Shown here: positions 46,271-58,188 of the stretch, piece by piece
How positions within the stretch are numbered: position 1 is the stretch's first letter
How the letters are laid out: each line of letters begins with the position of its first letter
Assembly (NCBI GenBank): GCA_028713225.1
Contig: JAQTOS010000003.1
Coordinates: 1-64,000, forward strand
Reading direction: 5' to 3'
Length of the DNA stretch: 64,000 bases
Source of the DNA: Candidatus Altimarinota bacterium
GTDB taxonomy: Bacteria > Patescibacteriota > Gracilibacteria > BD1-5 > UBA6164
Notes under the pieces: model-generated
Database searches by the model: none
What the model was told of the DNA's origin: nothing
What the model saw: the letters and a program-made list of their open reading frames with translations, nothing else
Translations under genes and position numbers: made by a program

Positions 46271-46299
46271 GTAGGGAATGGGTTAAAACCATTCCCTAC
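46271..46299. repeat. 29-bp GTAG palindrome after yraN
   Basis: GTAGGGAATGG-core palindrome ending CCTAC, five bases after the yraN stop. It is the same length and central TTAAAACC as the element at 38006-38034. Confidence 0.8.
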
Positions 46300-46321
46300 T
46301 ATCACAAATACTATTTTTAAC

Positions 46322-46357
46322 AAAAAGAATCAGGAAAAATTTCCCTGATTCTTTTTT
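46322..46357. terminator. Terminator shared by yraN and rsmA
   Basis: AAAAAGAATCAGG / CCTGATTCTTTTT stem between convergent genes. Confidence 0.85.
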
Positions 46358-47156
46358 ATATTTTCTCCATCATTTTCAAATAATCTTCTATTTGTACATC
46401 TTCTGCTCTTATTTTTTTATCAAGTCAAAGCTCATCAAAAACTTGTTCTAGTTTAGATATTTCATATTTTGATGCTAGATTTTTTATAAGAAATTTTCTT
46501 GGTTCTTTAAAAGCAATTTTGATAAATTCTAAGAATTTTTCATCATCTGAGTCTGAATAAAGAGAATGAGATTCAAATTTTAGCACTATAGAATCTACTT
46601 TTGGAGCTGGTTTGAAATCTGTATTTTTCACATCTATAACTTTTGAAGTATGAGCTTTTTTTTGTATAAACAGACTCAAAACTGAAGTTTTATTCTTACG
46701 AGATACTATTTTTTCTGCTACTTCTTTTTGCATCAGAATAAGCATAGCTTCTGGTTTATGCTTCGTGTCATATAGAAATCTTTTTAGAATCGGTGAAGTT
46801 ATATAATATGGAATATTTGCTATTACAAAGTATTTCTCATATTTTGGTTCGTAGAGTAAAACATCCTGATTTTTTATTTCAAAATCTGTATTTTTAGTAT
46901 CAAGTTCTCATTTCCCTATTCTAGTTTCTAAAACTGCAATCATATCTCTATCTAATTCAACCAAAGTCAAAGAATCTGGTTGTTCAGCTAGTAAATACTG
47001 AGTTAAAGCCCCATATCCAGGACCAACTTCAACTATATTTTTTCATTCTATATTAAATTCAGAAGCTATAGTTTCTAAAACTGAAGTATTTATCAGGAAA
47101 TTTTGACCAAATGATTTTTTGGCCTTTATATGAAATTCTTTTATTATATCTGACAT
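46356..47156 (-). CDS. rsmA: 16S rRNA dimethyladenosine transferase
   Basis: 266 residues. [18 protein letters not shown], motif [15 protein letters not shown], and the catalytic [11 protein letters not shown] (NxPY) are the KsgA/RsmA signature, with C-terminal [10 protein letters not shown]. It dimethylates A1518 and A1519 of 16S rRNA during 30S maturation. ATG at 47154-47156. Confidence 0.95.
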
Positions 47157-47164
47157 ATTTTTTA

Positions 47165-47920
47165 TTAATGTGTATCTTTAGTAACTACATTCCACTTATT
47201 ATCCACTTTATTTATATAATTTCGATTTATTCACATATTATCAATTAATGCATCGTATTTCCCTCTTTGTTTTTGCATATAAGCTTTTAGATAATCAGCT
47301 TTTATTTGTTGTTTATTTGTTTTCAAAAGATCTGTTCCTATTTGTCTAAAAATAGCTAATTTTGTTTCAGCTAAATCCATACACAAATTTTTTCACGAAT
47401 CATTTACTATAAATTTTGAAGCATTTAAATCAGTTCCAGGATTAGAACAAGCTAATGCTTCTTTTACAATTTTATTATCAGAACAAGCATCAATATAATC
47501 TTTATAAAATCAAGTTGATGAATCAGAAAATGCTTTGTTTAAATCAGTCATTCAATCAAAAAGAGTTTTTTGTGCATCAGATCAAAAATATTCATTCTTA
47601 TTTTGCTCAATTCATCATAAATAAGTTTCGATTCTTTTATCTATTTCTTTGAATTTAGCATCTAAAGCTATATTATAAGCTATTTTTTCTCTGCTTGAAC
47701 TTGAAATACAAACAAAATCTTCTATAGATCTCGGTCAACTCGTAAGACTAGAATTAGCTCCTACACATTGTTTTATTTTTTCTTCATATTTACAATTAGG
47801 CAAATCCGTTGCATTTAATGAATAAATTCAAAACGAAATTGCACTTATTCATAAAATACCTAAAGATGATATAAGTTTGATATTTTTCGCAAAAATAGCA
47901 CTTATTTTTTTAAAGCTCAT
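47165..47920 (-). CDS. Exported protein of unknown function
   Basis: 251 residues. A basic N-terminus and hydrophobic segment (ISSLGILGISAISFGIYSLNA, about 18-38) look like a signal peptide or anchor. The rest is helical and contains six or more cysteines (LPNCKYEEKIKQC, FVCIS, IDACSD, ALACS, NLCMD), suggesting disulfides outside the membrane. It overlaps no gene; its start is 2 bp from the YtxH-like gene's stop. No family recognised. The Cys-rich helical style resembles the protein at 62080. Confidence 0.7.
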
Positions 47921-47921
47921 A

Positions 47922-48161
47922 TTATTTTTTATCCTTATCAAATAAAGATATCACTTTTACAAGGCCTTTTCACATTAATGAAAATCATTTTTTTGCTACT
48001 TCTTTTCAAGCATCAGTTAGTTCTTCAGTAAATTCTTTTCATTTTGCGGTAACTTCTTTTCACTTTTTTGTCTGCGAGGCTACTCAGAAAATAGATGCAA
48101 CAGCCCCTCCTATTATGAGTCAAGTTACTATTTTATCTACTTTTTTCATTGATTTTTTCAT
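47922..48161 (-). CDS. YtxH-like small membrane protein
   Basis: 79 residues. One membrane segment (VTGLIIGGAVASIFGVASQ) is followed by a basic amphipathic helix (KKGKEVTAKGKEFTEELTDAGKEVAKKG). This is the organisation of the YtxH/DUF883-like family, often stress-related. Six or more of its glycines are TGA. An alternative start at 48149 would shorten it by four residues. Confidence 0.7.
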
Positions 48162-48213
48162 GTTTTTCTGTGATTTTAAAATTTGAAATTAAAAGATGAG
48201 TTTTTAATCACTT

Positions 48214-48651
48214 TTAGCTAATTCTATCTATTTTTATATTTTTAGAATCAAATCTAAGTTTTGGAATAGTAACAACCAAAACATTTTCTTCCATATAAGC
48301 TTTGATTTTATTCATTGCAAGATTTTCAGGAAGTATAACATTTCTGATAAAATCTCACCAAAAACACTCAGAATTTCTAAGATTTGCTTTGTCCAAGAAA
48401 TAAGCTTCTGGTTTTTCTCTTTTCCCTTTTATGGTCAAAATAGTTTTATTTAGAGTCAAATCTATATCATCTAATTTTACTCAAGCTATTGGAGCAATGA
48501 TAATTATATCATCTTCAGTTTCTATAATATCAAGAGCTACTTGCCCTACATCATCCTCTTTTTTTTCTTCAGAATTAGTAATTTCTACATCGATTCCATC
48601 ATGTAAATCTAGATCATTTTCTTCATTTCAGAGTCAGAATAACTTGAACAT
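48214..48651 (-). CDS. Hsp20-type small heat-shock protein
   Basis: 145 residues. The alpha-crystallin domain is seen in ALDIIETEDDIIIIAPIAGVKLDDIDLTLNKTILTIKGKRE and ends in the LPENLAMNKIKAYMEENVLVVTIPK strand pair. It holds unfolded proteins as an ATP-independent chaperone. The N-terminal arm is acidic and short; the C-terminus lacks a clear IxI motif except IKIDRIS. Confidence 0.88.
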
Positions 48652-48766
48652 ATTTGCGTATTTAAAAATTAAACAAAAATAATTGCTTATATTATAAAAA
48701 TTTTTGTAAAAAAACAAATTAAATGATAAAATAAATAAAATAACTATAAATTAAAACAAAAAGAAA

Positions 48767-49903
48767 ATGAAAAACATTGATTTAAATGAAGTTTTTGCAA
48801 AATTAAAAGTGAAAATACAAAAGCAAAAAGCTGGAACAATAAAACTTAGTGCAAAAGAAAAAATCAATTTACTAGAACAGCTTTCAAATCTGATAAATTC
48901 AGGAATTCCTATTACAAATGCATTTTCTATAATTTCATATCAGACAAAAGAAATAAAAATAAAAGCTCTAGTTGCTGATTTGCTTGAAAAAATAAATAAA
49001 TGAATTCCATTAAGAGAATCTTGTGCTACATATTCTCAAATATTTTCTTCTTTTGATATAGCAATAATTGAAATGTGAGAAATTACTTGAAAACTTGGTG
49101 ATAGTATAGAACTTATAAAAGAAAAAGAGGAAAAAAATGCTGAATTAAAATCTAAAATAATCTGAGCTTTGACTTATCCAATGGTAGTTATAGCGCTTTC
49201 TATTGCTATGATAGTTACATTTATGCTTTTTGTAATTCCAAAGATTCAAAAAATGTATTCTGATGCCAAAGTCAATCTTCCTGGACTTACAGAATTTGTT
49301 ATATGAGCATCTGAATTTTTACAAGAAAATATTGTTATTCTCTGAGCTATTTTAGCTATGATAATAGTTTGATTAGGATATTTAAAAACTAATCCAAAAA
49401 CTAAGATTTATTTTGATAAATATGTTTTAAATATTCCTATTTTTGGTTGATTAATAAGAAAAAAAGTTTTATCTCTATTTGCGAGAAACTTATCTACACT
49501 ACTAAATAGTTGAATAATCATAAACAAAGCACTAGAAATCACTAAAAAATCACTAGAAAATGCATATTATGAAAAAGAAATTGATTCTGTTATGCAAAAA
49601 ATATCAAGTTGAATTCCACTAAGTGAAGCTATGTGAATAAAATTACTTACAACTTGAAAAGAAAGTGAATTCTTCCCTCTTGAATTATCAAGTTTAGTAA
49701 AAATCTGAGAACAAACTGGTAAGCTACCCGGTCTTCTTGGCAAAATTTCAATTAGATATAACAAAGAAATAGACAACATAGTGAAAAATCTAGCAACTGC
49801 AATAGAACCAATCGTAATAGTATGAGTTTGATGAATAGTTTGAACCATGATTATGGCCATACTTCTACCTTTCTTCAATATGGTAAATGTAGTAGGAAAA
49901 TAA
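48767..49903 (+). CDS. pilC: Type IV pilus inner-membrane platform protein PilC
   Basis: 378 residues. Two GspF/PilC domains are present, each with LLEQLSNLINSGIPITNAF- or LFARNLSTLLNSGIIINKAL-type sequence, and three to four membrane helices (YPMVVIALSIAMIVTFMLFVIP; VILGAILAMIIVGLGYL; C-terminal IVIVGVGGIVGTMIMAILLPFF). It works with the PilB ATPase at 60714. It stands alone with its own terminator. Confidence 0.92.
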
Positions 49904-49921
49904 TAAAAACTGCTTAATATT

Positions 49922-49951
49922 AAAAACACCCAGCAAGTGCTGGGCTTTTTT
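49922..49951. terminator. Hairpin terminator after pilC
   Basis: CCCAGCA-AG-TGCTGGG stem followed by T-run. Confidence 0.85.
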
Positions 49952-49996
49952 ATTTACTTTTTAATAACTAATATTTAATTTTTTTAAATATATATT

Positions 49997-51802
49997 TTAA
50001 TCACAACCTCATCATCATGAATCAGATCAAGTAGTTCAACAATCACCATAATCTCAAACATCTAAAGAATCCAGTGAGTCAAATGACAAATCACTAAAAT
50101 TAAAATCTCATAAATGATCGTTTCATAATATCTCATTAAATCAAGAAGCAAGTAACAATTCCATGTCACCAGTTATATTTGAATAATTCCATGTATCTGT
50201 ACCAGAATAATTCCATGTATCTGTACCAGAATAATTATAATCACCATTATTATAACTTCAGTAATTCTGTAAAAATTCTAATAATTTCAACTTACTAATT
50301 TTAAATAATATAGATTTTAGAAAATTAATTGCTAAAGAATTTCTATCCGCATAAGAATAACATGGTATCTCTTCTGAAACTTTCTTAAATAATTCCTCAA
50401 ATTTATTTATATATTCATCAAGTTTATCTGGTTCCCCTATAGATAAATTCAAAAACTGCATTGTTATTAAATTTCTATCTGCCATATTATAAAAAGTTAG
50501 TTCTTTAGAAACTAGCTCTTTTATTTCTTTAAATTTATTTATATATTCATCCAGCTTATATGGTTCCCCTATAGATAAATTCAAAAACTGCATTGTTATT
50601 AAATTTCTATCCGCATAAGAATAACATGGTATCTCTTCTGAAACTTTCTTAAATAATTCCTTAAATTTATTTATATATTCATCAAGCTTATCTGGTTCTC
50701 TTATAGACAAATTCAAAAACTGCATTGTTATTGAATTTTTATCCGCCATACTATAAAAACTTAATTCTTTAGAAACCTGTTCTTTTATTTCTTTGAATTT
50801 ATCTATATATTCATTAAGCTTATCTGGTTCCCTTATAGATAAATTCAAAAACTGCATTGCTAAAAAATTTCTATCTGCATAAGAATAACATGATATCTTC
50901 TCTTCTGAAACTTTCTTAAATAATTCCTTAAATTTATTTATATATTCATCAAGCTTATCTGGTTCCCTTATAGATAAATTCAAAAACTGCATTGTTATTA
51001 AATTTCTATCTGCCATATTATAAAAAGTTAGTTCTTTAGAAACTAGCTCTTTTATTTCTTTAAATTTATTAAATACAAAATTTTCAGGGATTTCATTTTT
51101 TCATTTTTCAGTTAATCTTACTAAAATTCAATTTATATTTACGTATGAATTCAAATCATTTTGCAATTTTTCAGCTTCTAATGATAATATTTTTTTTCTT
51201 TCATTAATTTTAGATCACTCAAAACCTCAATTATAATTTTCTTCTATATCTAAGATTATATAGTCATTGCTAAAATCTTTTAAATTATATTTTAATTCAA
51301 AATCTTTTAAATGTTTTCTAATTGATTTTTTTCATAATAATCAGAATCATTTGAATATATTCCTTGAGTCTTTCCTTATTTTCAATAAATATTCATTTCT
51401 TTTGTTAATAATTCTTCATTTTCTAAGTTTATCATCAAGTTCAATTTTTAAATTATTAATTTCACTATTTATATTAATAAGTTCAGAATCAATATTGGAA
51501 ATATTATCATCTGTTAAAGTTTCTAATAATCAAGTAGATAATAATAAATCTAATTGATTATTATCTATATTAACTGTCTTTCGCATATCCAATCGTCTTA
51601 ATATATCATAATATTTTTCTAAAACTTTTTTGAATTCGTAAAAAAATTCTTGTTCAACAGTAAATGTATTACTAGTTTTATTTTTAGCAATAGAATTGAC
51701 TAAATTCTTCGTAGAACATACTATTCATTTAGTTATATTCTCAGAAGATGGAGTATTTAAATTAGATTCAGTTCAATTTAATCATTTAATTTGATCTTTC
51801 AT
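49997..51802 (-). CDS. Repeat protein with six 44-residue units and Gly-rich tail
   Basis: 601 residues, unknown family. An N-terminal helical, Asn/Lys/Ile-rich region (1-250, no signal peptide) precedes six tandem units of 44-45 residues. These alternate between two forms, one with FKEIKELVSKELTFYNMADRN and one with FKELFKKVSEEIPCYSYADRN. Each continues LITMQFLNLSIREPDKLDEYIN. Helix-turn-helix solenoid (TPR/HEAT-like) is likely. The C-terminus is Gly/Asp/Asn-rich with NYSGTDTW repeats and ends in a run of TGA-encoded glycines. The repeats may bind a protein partner. Confidence 0.78.
50290..51070 (-). repeat. Tandem 132-bp coding repeats of two alternating types
   Basis: The marker TGCATTG starts at about 50457, 50589, 50721, 50853 and 50988, spacings 132, 132, 132 and 135. 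Alternate units are more alike than neighbours, so the array grew by duplicating a two-unit block of about 264 bp. Confidence 0.85.
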
Positions 51803-51865
51803 AGTAAAACAATAATATTATAATATCCTCAATTTTAACATAAAAGAAATTATAAATCAAATATT

Positions 51866-52675
51866 CTATTTACTCTTCAAAACTTCATATATAAATACAA
51901 AAATTGCATTGTAGATTCTTTTTAGTCTGTTTATTTTTTGTGGTCAAGTTATAAGTCTATATAGCCATTCGAGTCATAGAGCTCTCCAGATTTTTGGGGC
52001 TCTTTTTTGGAATCAGATTAGATAATCAATTGATGAACCAATTCATGCTCAAACTGAAACGCTATCAAGTTTTTCAAAAATATCTAAAATTAATTTTTCT
52101 TGTCTTTTTGCTCAAAGAGTAGCTAAAACTATTTTATCTCCTGAATTTTCTATATCTTTTAATATTTGTTCAAATTCTTCTTGTCTATAAATATAAAGAT
52201 GAAAATTTGCATTTGGATATTTTTCTTGAAGTCTTGGAATAAGAATTTTTTGGCTTTCTACTTTTTTAGTATCTGTTGGATTATATAAATCAAGAATAGT
52301 TACTCAAAGAGAGTTCTTGTCCGCAAATTCTATCAAATCACGAGTCAAATCACTACCACAAATTTTATCTCAATATTTAGCATATAGAGATTTTCTTCTA
52401 AAAAATAAATTGAAGAAAAAATATGGTAGAAGTAGAGTATTTACAAAAGTTCAATAATTATTATCTGCAATTTGAAATCATATATAAAGTCCTATTCCAT
52501 CAGGAACTAGGTGAGTAGCTTTTTTTACTATTTGAGTAAATTCTTTGTCTTTTTTAAGTGATAAAAGTATTTCTGGATTCGGAGTAAAAACTATATTTTT
52601 TTTATCAAATTTTACTATTTCTTTAAAAAAATCTCAGTATTTCAAAGCATCAAGTTCTATATCAAATATTTTCAT
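51866..52675 (-). CDS. WecG/TagA/CpsF family glycosyltransferase
   Basis: 269 residues. Family landmarks: FTPNPEILLSLKKD, HLVPDGIGLYIG, LATLGAKRQEKLI and [33 protein letters not shown]. It transfers an N-acetylmannosamine-type sugar to a lipid-linked acceptor in surface polymer synthesis. It ends with TAG, one of few here. The last residues RLKRIYNAIFVFIYEVLKSK may bind membrane. The flippase at 10377 could handle the product. Confidence 0.92.
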
Positions 52676-52745
52676 AAACAAAAAAGAATTTATATAATCT
52701 AAAGTTTTGCTAGATTATATAAATTCTAATTAATTAATCAAAAAT

Positions 52746-54479
52746 TTATTTTTTAATATCAAAAAGTGAAGCTTTTACATAGTTTACTGAAGCTTGCATA
52801 GCTTGATCTGAAGGCATAACTCATACTTGTCTAATTTGTTCTATTGCATGAGCTAAATCTCTTTTACTATCTGTATCAGCGCTTGTTAACCAAAAGTATG
52901 AACTCATAATTAAAATCAAAGTAGCAAAAAATTTAAGTCAAAGATTTGTTTTTCATCTGAAATACAAATCTGGGTAATAAAATTCAAATCATTTTATCAT
53001 AGATAAGAATAGTAAACCAATAAATACTCAAATAGGAAGGTAAAAATATGAAAAAGTTATAACTAAGCTCGTAAGTAAAACTAAAGAGAAAGATACTTTT
53101 ATTTTTTCCAAAACTGATACTTTTCAACTTGCATTCATAAATGCTTCTAATTGATTAAAAAACATATAAAGATGTTTATATTCACTGTAGTTATCTGCAA
53201 AAATATAGTAAAGCAAGTATTCTAATTTCCATAAATCTTTTTCTTGTATTCTAAGTCTTTCTGAAATAATAGAATAGACCATTGGATTTAAGAAAAAAGA
53301 AAAAATATTATTATTTAATTCAAGTAGTAAGTTTTTTAATTCTTTTAATTGTTGAATTTGTGCATAATGATTTGATTTTAATATTCCTGTTTTAAAATCA
53401 TTATCTATTTTATTATAATCAATTGTTCATTTAAACGTATTAAAAATCTCTTTATTAACAAATTTTTTAGCTGAATAAAAGTAAAATAAATTTTTTATAT
53501 CTGGATAATGTCTGTTTATAATTTCTATTTTCACATATTTCCAAAAAATCTTTTTTTCTACTTGTAATTCTCAGTGAATTATTTTATAAAGATTTTCATA
53601 AAATGCTCTTTTATCAAGAGAATATCAATTTATTGCTTGATCAACTTCTGATTTTAATGAAGAATTCTCTGGCTTATTAACATATTCATATATTGAATCT
53701 TGTTTATAAGGATAATCATCCATAACAAGACCTACTATTTTAACAGTGCGAGTGAAATTTGGATCAAATTCTTTTGGATTTAGTGAAAATAATTCTCTAA
53801 AAACTTCTCTCTGAGTAATATCCAAATTGAAATATAATTCTTGTAAGAAATAATTTACTTTATCTTCATCAGTATACCTAAATTCTATTTCATAATCTTT
53901 TATTTTGAAATATTCAGCATAATCTTTTACTTGTTCCAAATCATATTTTGATTTAAAAAGTTCAAGAAATTTAGAAATATTTTCTTGTTTTTCTCTTTTA
54001 TATAATTTAAGCAAGGCTTTTGCTAAAAGATTTTTGTTATTATCAGAAATAACAACAAAATTTAGATAAGTTAAAAAATCAAAATATTTAAATTCATATA
54101 AATAATTTTTCAAAAATTGTGACCAAACATCATCATATTTTGCATTTTTGTATATTGCATAAGTAATTCCCTGATTATCATCAAGTGAAAATCCTGAAAC
54201 TATAGTATCACTCAAACAATTCACAAAATCAGTAAATTTGTCTCTAATTTTTGAAGAATTCATATAAAGAGCTATAGGATTTGGATTTTTAAATAAATCC
54301 CCTACTTCAGTTTTTAATTCTTCCAAATTTATATTACAATTTTTTACTTTTATATCAGGTATAACATCAATAAAATTCAAATTTGTATTAAAAGCATCTT
54401 GAGTAGCTAAAATTTTATCTGCTGGAATTTCTTCTCAAGGACTTTGAGATTCTGTAGTATTTGTAATTGGAGCCGACAT
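52746..54479 (-). CDS. Large unknown protein with C-terminal membrane helices
   Basis: 577 residues. Residues 1-450 are soluble, helical and rich in Phe/Tyr/Lys/Asp. Two or three membrane segments follow near 465-540 (VLEKIKVSFSLVLLTSLVITFSYFYLPIGVFIGLLFL and GLKFFATLILIMSSYFWL), then a short helical tail. No enzyme motif or family recognised. The promoter region is shared with the divergent TsaC-like gene. Confidence 0.72.
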
Positions 54480-54526
54480 ATTTGTTTTTGTTTTAATTAA
54501 TATTTTAAATATAATAACATATAAAT

Positions 54527-55126
54527 ATGACTAAATCAAAAAAAGATATTGACTTTTTCAAGATAAATTTTACTACTAATAATTATATTAAATTTATGAT
54601 TTATATAATTCCAACAGATACTTGTTTCTGACTAGCTTGCCCCACAAATGATATTGAGTGATATACTGAAATATACAAGCTAAAAAATAGAGATTATTCC
54701 AAACTAATTGCCATAATGCTTCCTGATTTTGAGAGCCTAGAAAAATATACTTTTGTAACAGATGAACAAATAGAATTTCTAAAAAATTACAATAAACCTT
54801 TTTCCGTTTTGTTACAGCCAAAAAACAAAGAAAATCTTATAAATAAAAATATCAAAAATTATAATTTATATGATAAAATTTCTTTTAGAGTAGCAAGTGA
54901 AATAAACAAAGATTTTTTGAACAAAACTTGAGCAATTTTTCTAACAAGTGCAAATATTTCAGGATTTCCTGAAACTTATAAAATAGAAGAAATAAAAGAA
55001 CAATTTTGAGAGAATTTTAAAAATTTAGAAATAATATGAAATACTGAAATTTTAGCTAAAACAAATCCTTCTGATATAATAGAATTTGATAAAAATAATG
55101 AAATTATTTATTTAAGAAAAAACTAA
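54527..55126 (+). CDS. TsaC/YrdC/Sua5-like threonylcarbamoyl-AMP synthase
   Basis: 199 residues. YIIPTDTCFGLACPTND and KLIAIML match the substrate-binding core, and LTSANISGFPE is the conserved SANxSGxP motif. It makes threonylcarbamoyl-AMP for the t6A37 modification of tRNA. The N-terminal 20 residues are an unusual Lys-rich lead, and the ATP-binding KxR region is degenerate (LKNRDYSK), so activity is likely but not certain. Confidence 0.82.
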
Positions 55127-55130
55127 ATAT

Positions 55131-55460
55131 ATGACAAAAGAACATTTAAAAATTCTGAAAATAGTATGAGTAATAATTCTTATAGTACTTTCTATTTTGA
55201 GCTATATTTTCATACAAAAAATACAAAATTTTGAGAAATATAATAAATATTTTAACCAAGCAATTGAAAATCAAAGAGTAGAATTATGGATGAATTTTAA
55301 TCAAGTTGAAAGAATTTATCATATAGATATTGAAAAAGTTCTATGAAAAAAATTATGACTATTTGAGATGAAAGAGCCAATAAGTAAATATTGTGAAAAG
55401 AATTCAATTGACTGTAATAATTTGATTTTAGAACTTAATAAAATCAAAAATGAACATTAG
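55131..55460 (+). CDS. Small single-pass membrane protein
   Basis: 109 residues. One N-terminal membrane helix (ILKIVGVIILIVLSILSYIFI) is followed by a helical extracytoplasmic part with two Cys in YCEKNSIDC. It is 4 bp after the TsaC-like gene and overlaps the DedA start by 11 bp, so is co-transcribed. It ends in TAG. Function unknown. Confidence 0.7.
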
Positions 55461-56052
55461 TATAATATCTTTTTTCCAAGATAATCACTATCTTTTCCTA
55501 GCAATAATTCCATTTTTAGGACAATTACGAATCCCAATATGAACAGCTTTTTTCATACTTTTTGCTTGAGCTCTTATTAGTAATTTTTGAGATTTTGCTA
55601 TATTATTTTCTATATCACTTTTATCATCTATAATCTGAGATATAGCAGCTTATATGCTTGGAAAAAAGTTCTTTTACATAAATTTTATACAAAAACAATT
55701 AAAAAAAGAACATATCAAAAAAGTATTTTCAAAAACTGAAAATTATTTCAATGAAAAATGAAAATCAACTATTTTTATTACTAGATTTTTGATAACTTGA
55801 CTTGGACCTTATATGAACTATATTGTTTGATTACAATCATATAATTTCAAAATATTTATAAAATTTGCCCTACTTTGAGAAATACTTTATGTTTTAGAAT
55901 TGTTATTACTTGGTTATTTATTCAAAGATACTTTTGAATTTGTAGCTGATATCCTATATTATTTAGGAATAATACTTATTTTAGCATTTAGTCTTTTCTA
56001 TATAGCAAAAATAATAATCAAAAAAAATCATAAAATACTTTCTGAGAAATAA
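55450..56052 (+). CDS. DedA-family membrane protein
   Basis: 200 residues. DedA/VTT (SNARE-associated) features: a re-entrant GALISNFGDFAILFSISLLSSIIGDIAAYMLGKKFF block and FITRFLITGLGPYMNYIVGL, corresponding to the FxRFxPGxR region but lacking its usual Arg pair. Such proteins flip lipid carriers such as undecaprenyl phosphate. It overlaps the preceding gene by 11 bp. Confidence 0.85.
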
Positions 56053-56077
56053 AAAAGATGCTTGCGCATCTTTTTTA
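56051..56077. terminator. Terminator after dedA
   Basis: AAAAAAGATGC-TTGC-GCATCTTTTTT hairpin shared by convergent genes. Confidence 0.88.
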
Positions 56078-57193
56078 TTGTTTTTTCTTCACTAATTCTT
56101 CTTTAAAATAATTTATAAGCAAAGTATTTTTATCTTTTAATTTAATAATAATAGTATCAATAATTTGATTAATTTTTTCAGTATTTCAAGATGCTATTTT
56201 ATAAATTTTATTATAGTAACTATCAACTAAAGCATTTATTTTATTTTCTTGAACTTTTGTTAATCATGATTCTATTTTTATAGAAGTAATTACTGTTCAA
56301 GTTTGACTTAATTCCTGTTTTTTCTTAGCAATATTTTCAAGTATTTTTTTCTTTAATTCTGCTTGTTTTTTTCGTTCTTCTTCAGTTTGTTTAAGCGTAT
56401 TAGAATGTTTGACATCATCTTTTACTATTATGAAAGCATCCATAATATTTCTCCCTGGACCACTAATATATTTAGAATTATAAATCATAGAACTAGAACC
56501 ACCAGCATCCAAATTTATAGCATTATAACATCAAAGTTTTATAAGTATTGCTGGAACTTGCCGAATATTTGGATTTTGTATATTTCACATATAAATTGTA
56601 TTTCAATCTTTTGTGGAACATATGAAGTTTTTTAGTGATTTTGCTTTCATTTTTTCACTTATTTCAGGAGCCTTATCAAGCATATTTTCACCATTTTTCA
56701 AAAGAAGTGGAAAATTTCAAATTCAATTATAAATTTTATCTTTTTTATCCAAATTTATTGTTCTTCAAGTCATATAAATATCTCATCTTCAAGAGCTATA
56801 ATCATGAGCATTTTGAAATAAAAATGGATTATTATCCGAGTCAAAAGCAAAAATTACTCTAGATGCACCTGTTTCATCCCATTTTGAAAAATTTGTTCAA
56901 TTACTTATTCTATCAGAATTAGAGTCATTTTTTCCATTACATTCTTTGTAATCTCGTGGGCAAAAATAAGCTCAATTTACTCAAGAAACTCAATTATATC
57001 TAGAAACTAAATTAGACAAACTCTCTCATTCTTTTGATACTCAAGCTATTATTTTGTAACCGCTTCATTTTACTACTTTTATTGCAGTTATTTTATATCA
57101 ATCTATTTCTGTTTTATATAATTCATTTGCATAAACTTCTTTATTTAAAAGAAAAAAGAAAGAAAATATAATTATTATTTTTAGTTTATTCAT
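56075..57193 (-). CDS. Exported phosphodiester glycosidase-like (NAGPA) protein
   Basis: 372 residues. A signal peptide (KIIIIFSFFFLLNKEVYA) is followed by an NAGPA-type domain: GVSGVNGAYFCPRDY, INLDAGGSSSMIYNSK and SGPGRNIMDAFIIV, the classic DGGxSxxM-like segment. Family members remove terminal sugars from phosphodiester-linked glycans or polymers outside the cell. A C-terminal coiled coil of about 90 residues (EEERKKQAELKKKILENIAKKKQ) is an uncommon addition. Confidence 0.85.
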
Positions 57194-57200
57194 AATATTT

Positions 57201-58112
57201 TTAATAAGTTCTAAGTACTTCTATTCTAGATTCTATACTTGGATGAGTAGAAAATAAATTTCCGAAGAAAGTCGTAAATCAGTTTTTCTTTTTAAATGGA
57301 TTTTCTATACACATTTGAGCCACAGATTGTTTTTCTATAGATTCTATAGTTGGATCTCATGAGATCTTTTGCAAAGCTCTTATCATCGCTTCCCTATCTT
57401 TTGTAAGTTCTACACTTCCAGCATCAGCAAGAAATTCTCTTTTTCTAGAAATAGCTAGATTTACAAGTGGTAAAATAATTATAGAAGCTATATACAAAAT
57501 AATTCAAACTATAAATAAAGGATTTTTTCATTTTTCATCAGAATTTCATCAAGTTCTTATAAGAATTTCTCAAACAGTTCAAACTATACCGACAAAAACT
57601 GTAGAAATTACCATTATTTTTATATCTCAATTCATTATATGAGTGAGTTCATGTCCAGCAACAGCTTCTATTTCAGATTTATCAAGTTTATTCAAAAGTC
57701 ATTTAGAAAAAACTATCCAAGAACTTTTTGGATTCCAACCAGTTGCAAAAGCATTCATACTATCATCATCAAGTATTCAAATTTTTGGAGTTGGAAGACC
57801 TCTAGAAATACAAAGATTTTCTACTAAATTATAGATTTCTGGATTTTCTTGTCTTGTTATTGGAGTCGCTCCAGAAAAAGAAAATATTATTTGTTTTTGA
57901 AATAAAATCGCAATAAAAAGCCAAATAGCAATTATTGGTAAACTTATAATACTAGAACTAAATACTTCATTTAATACAGAAGTATCTAATTTTCAGTAAG
58001 AAAAATAAAATCCTAGTAAAATAGACAAAAAAACTATTAAAGGTAATAGTGAAATCAAATATAATGTTTTGAATCTATTTGACCAAATAGATGTTTGTAA
58101 TCAAACGGCCAT
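57201..58112 (-). CDS. htpX: HtpX-like M48 membrane protease
   Basis: 303 residues. Two N-terminal membrane helices, the zinc motif [11 protein letters not shown], a second pair of helices, and the third ligand in [17 protein letters not shown], all in M48 order. It degrades misfolded membrane proteins. It lies next to lemA, a pairing common in bacteria. Confidence 0.93.
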
Positions 58113-58135
58113 AAAATTAAATTAAAAGTTAAAGC

Positions 58136-58165
58136 ATAAGTACTCGCTTGATAGCGAGTACTTAT
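58136..58165 (-). terminator. Hairpin terminator after lemA
   Basis: ATAAGTACTCGCT / AGCGAGTACTTAT stem around TGAT with T-run, between lemA and htpX on the - strand. It suggests the two genes are at least partly separate transcripts. Confidence 0.75.
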
Positions 58166-58188
58166 TTATTTTTTTAGAAAATGTAAAA

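Noticed and set aside
50290-51070. 132-bp repeats as non-coding satellite
   Set aside because: They are translated without stops as part of a 601-residue frame.
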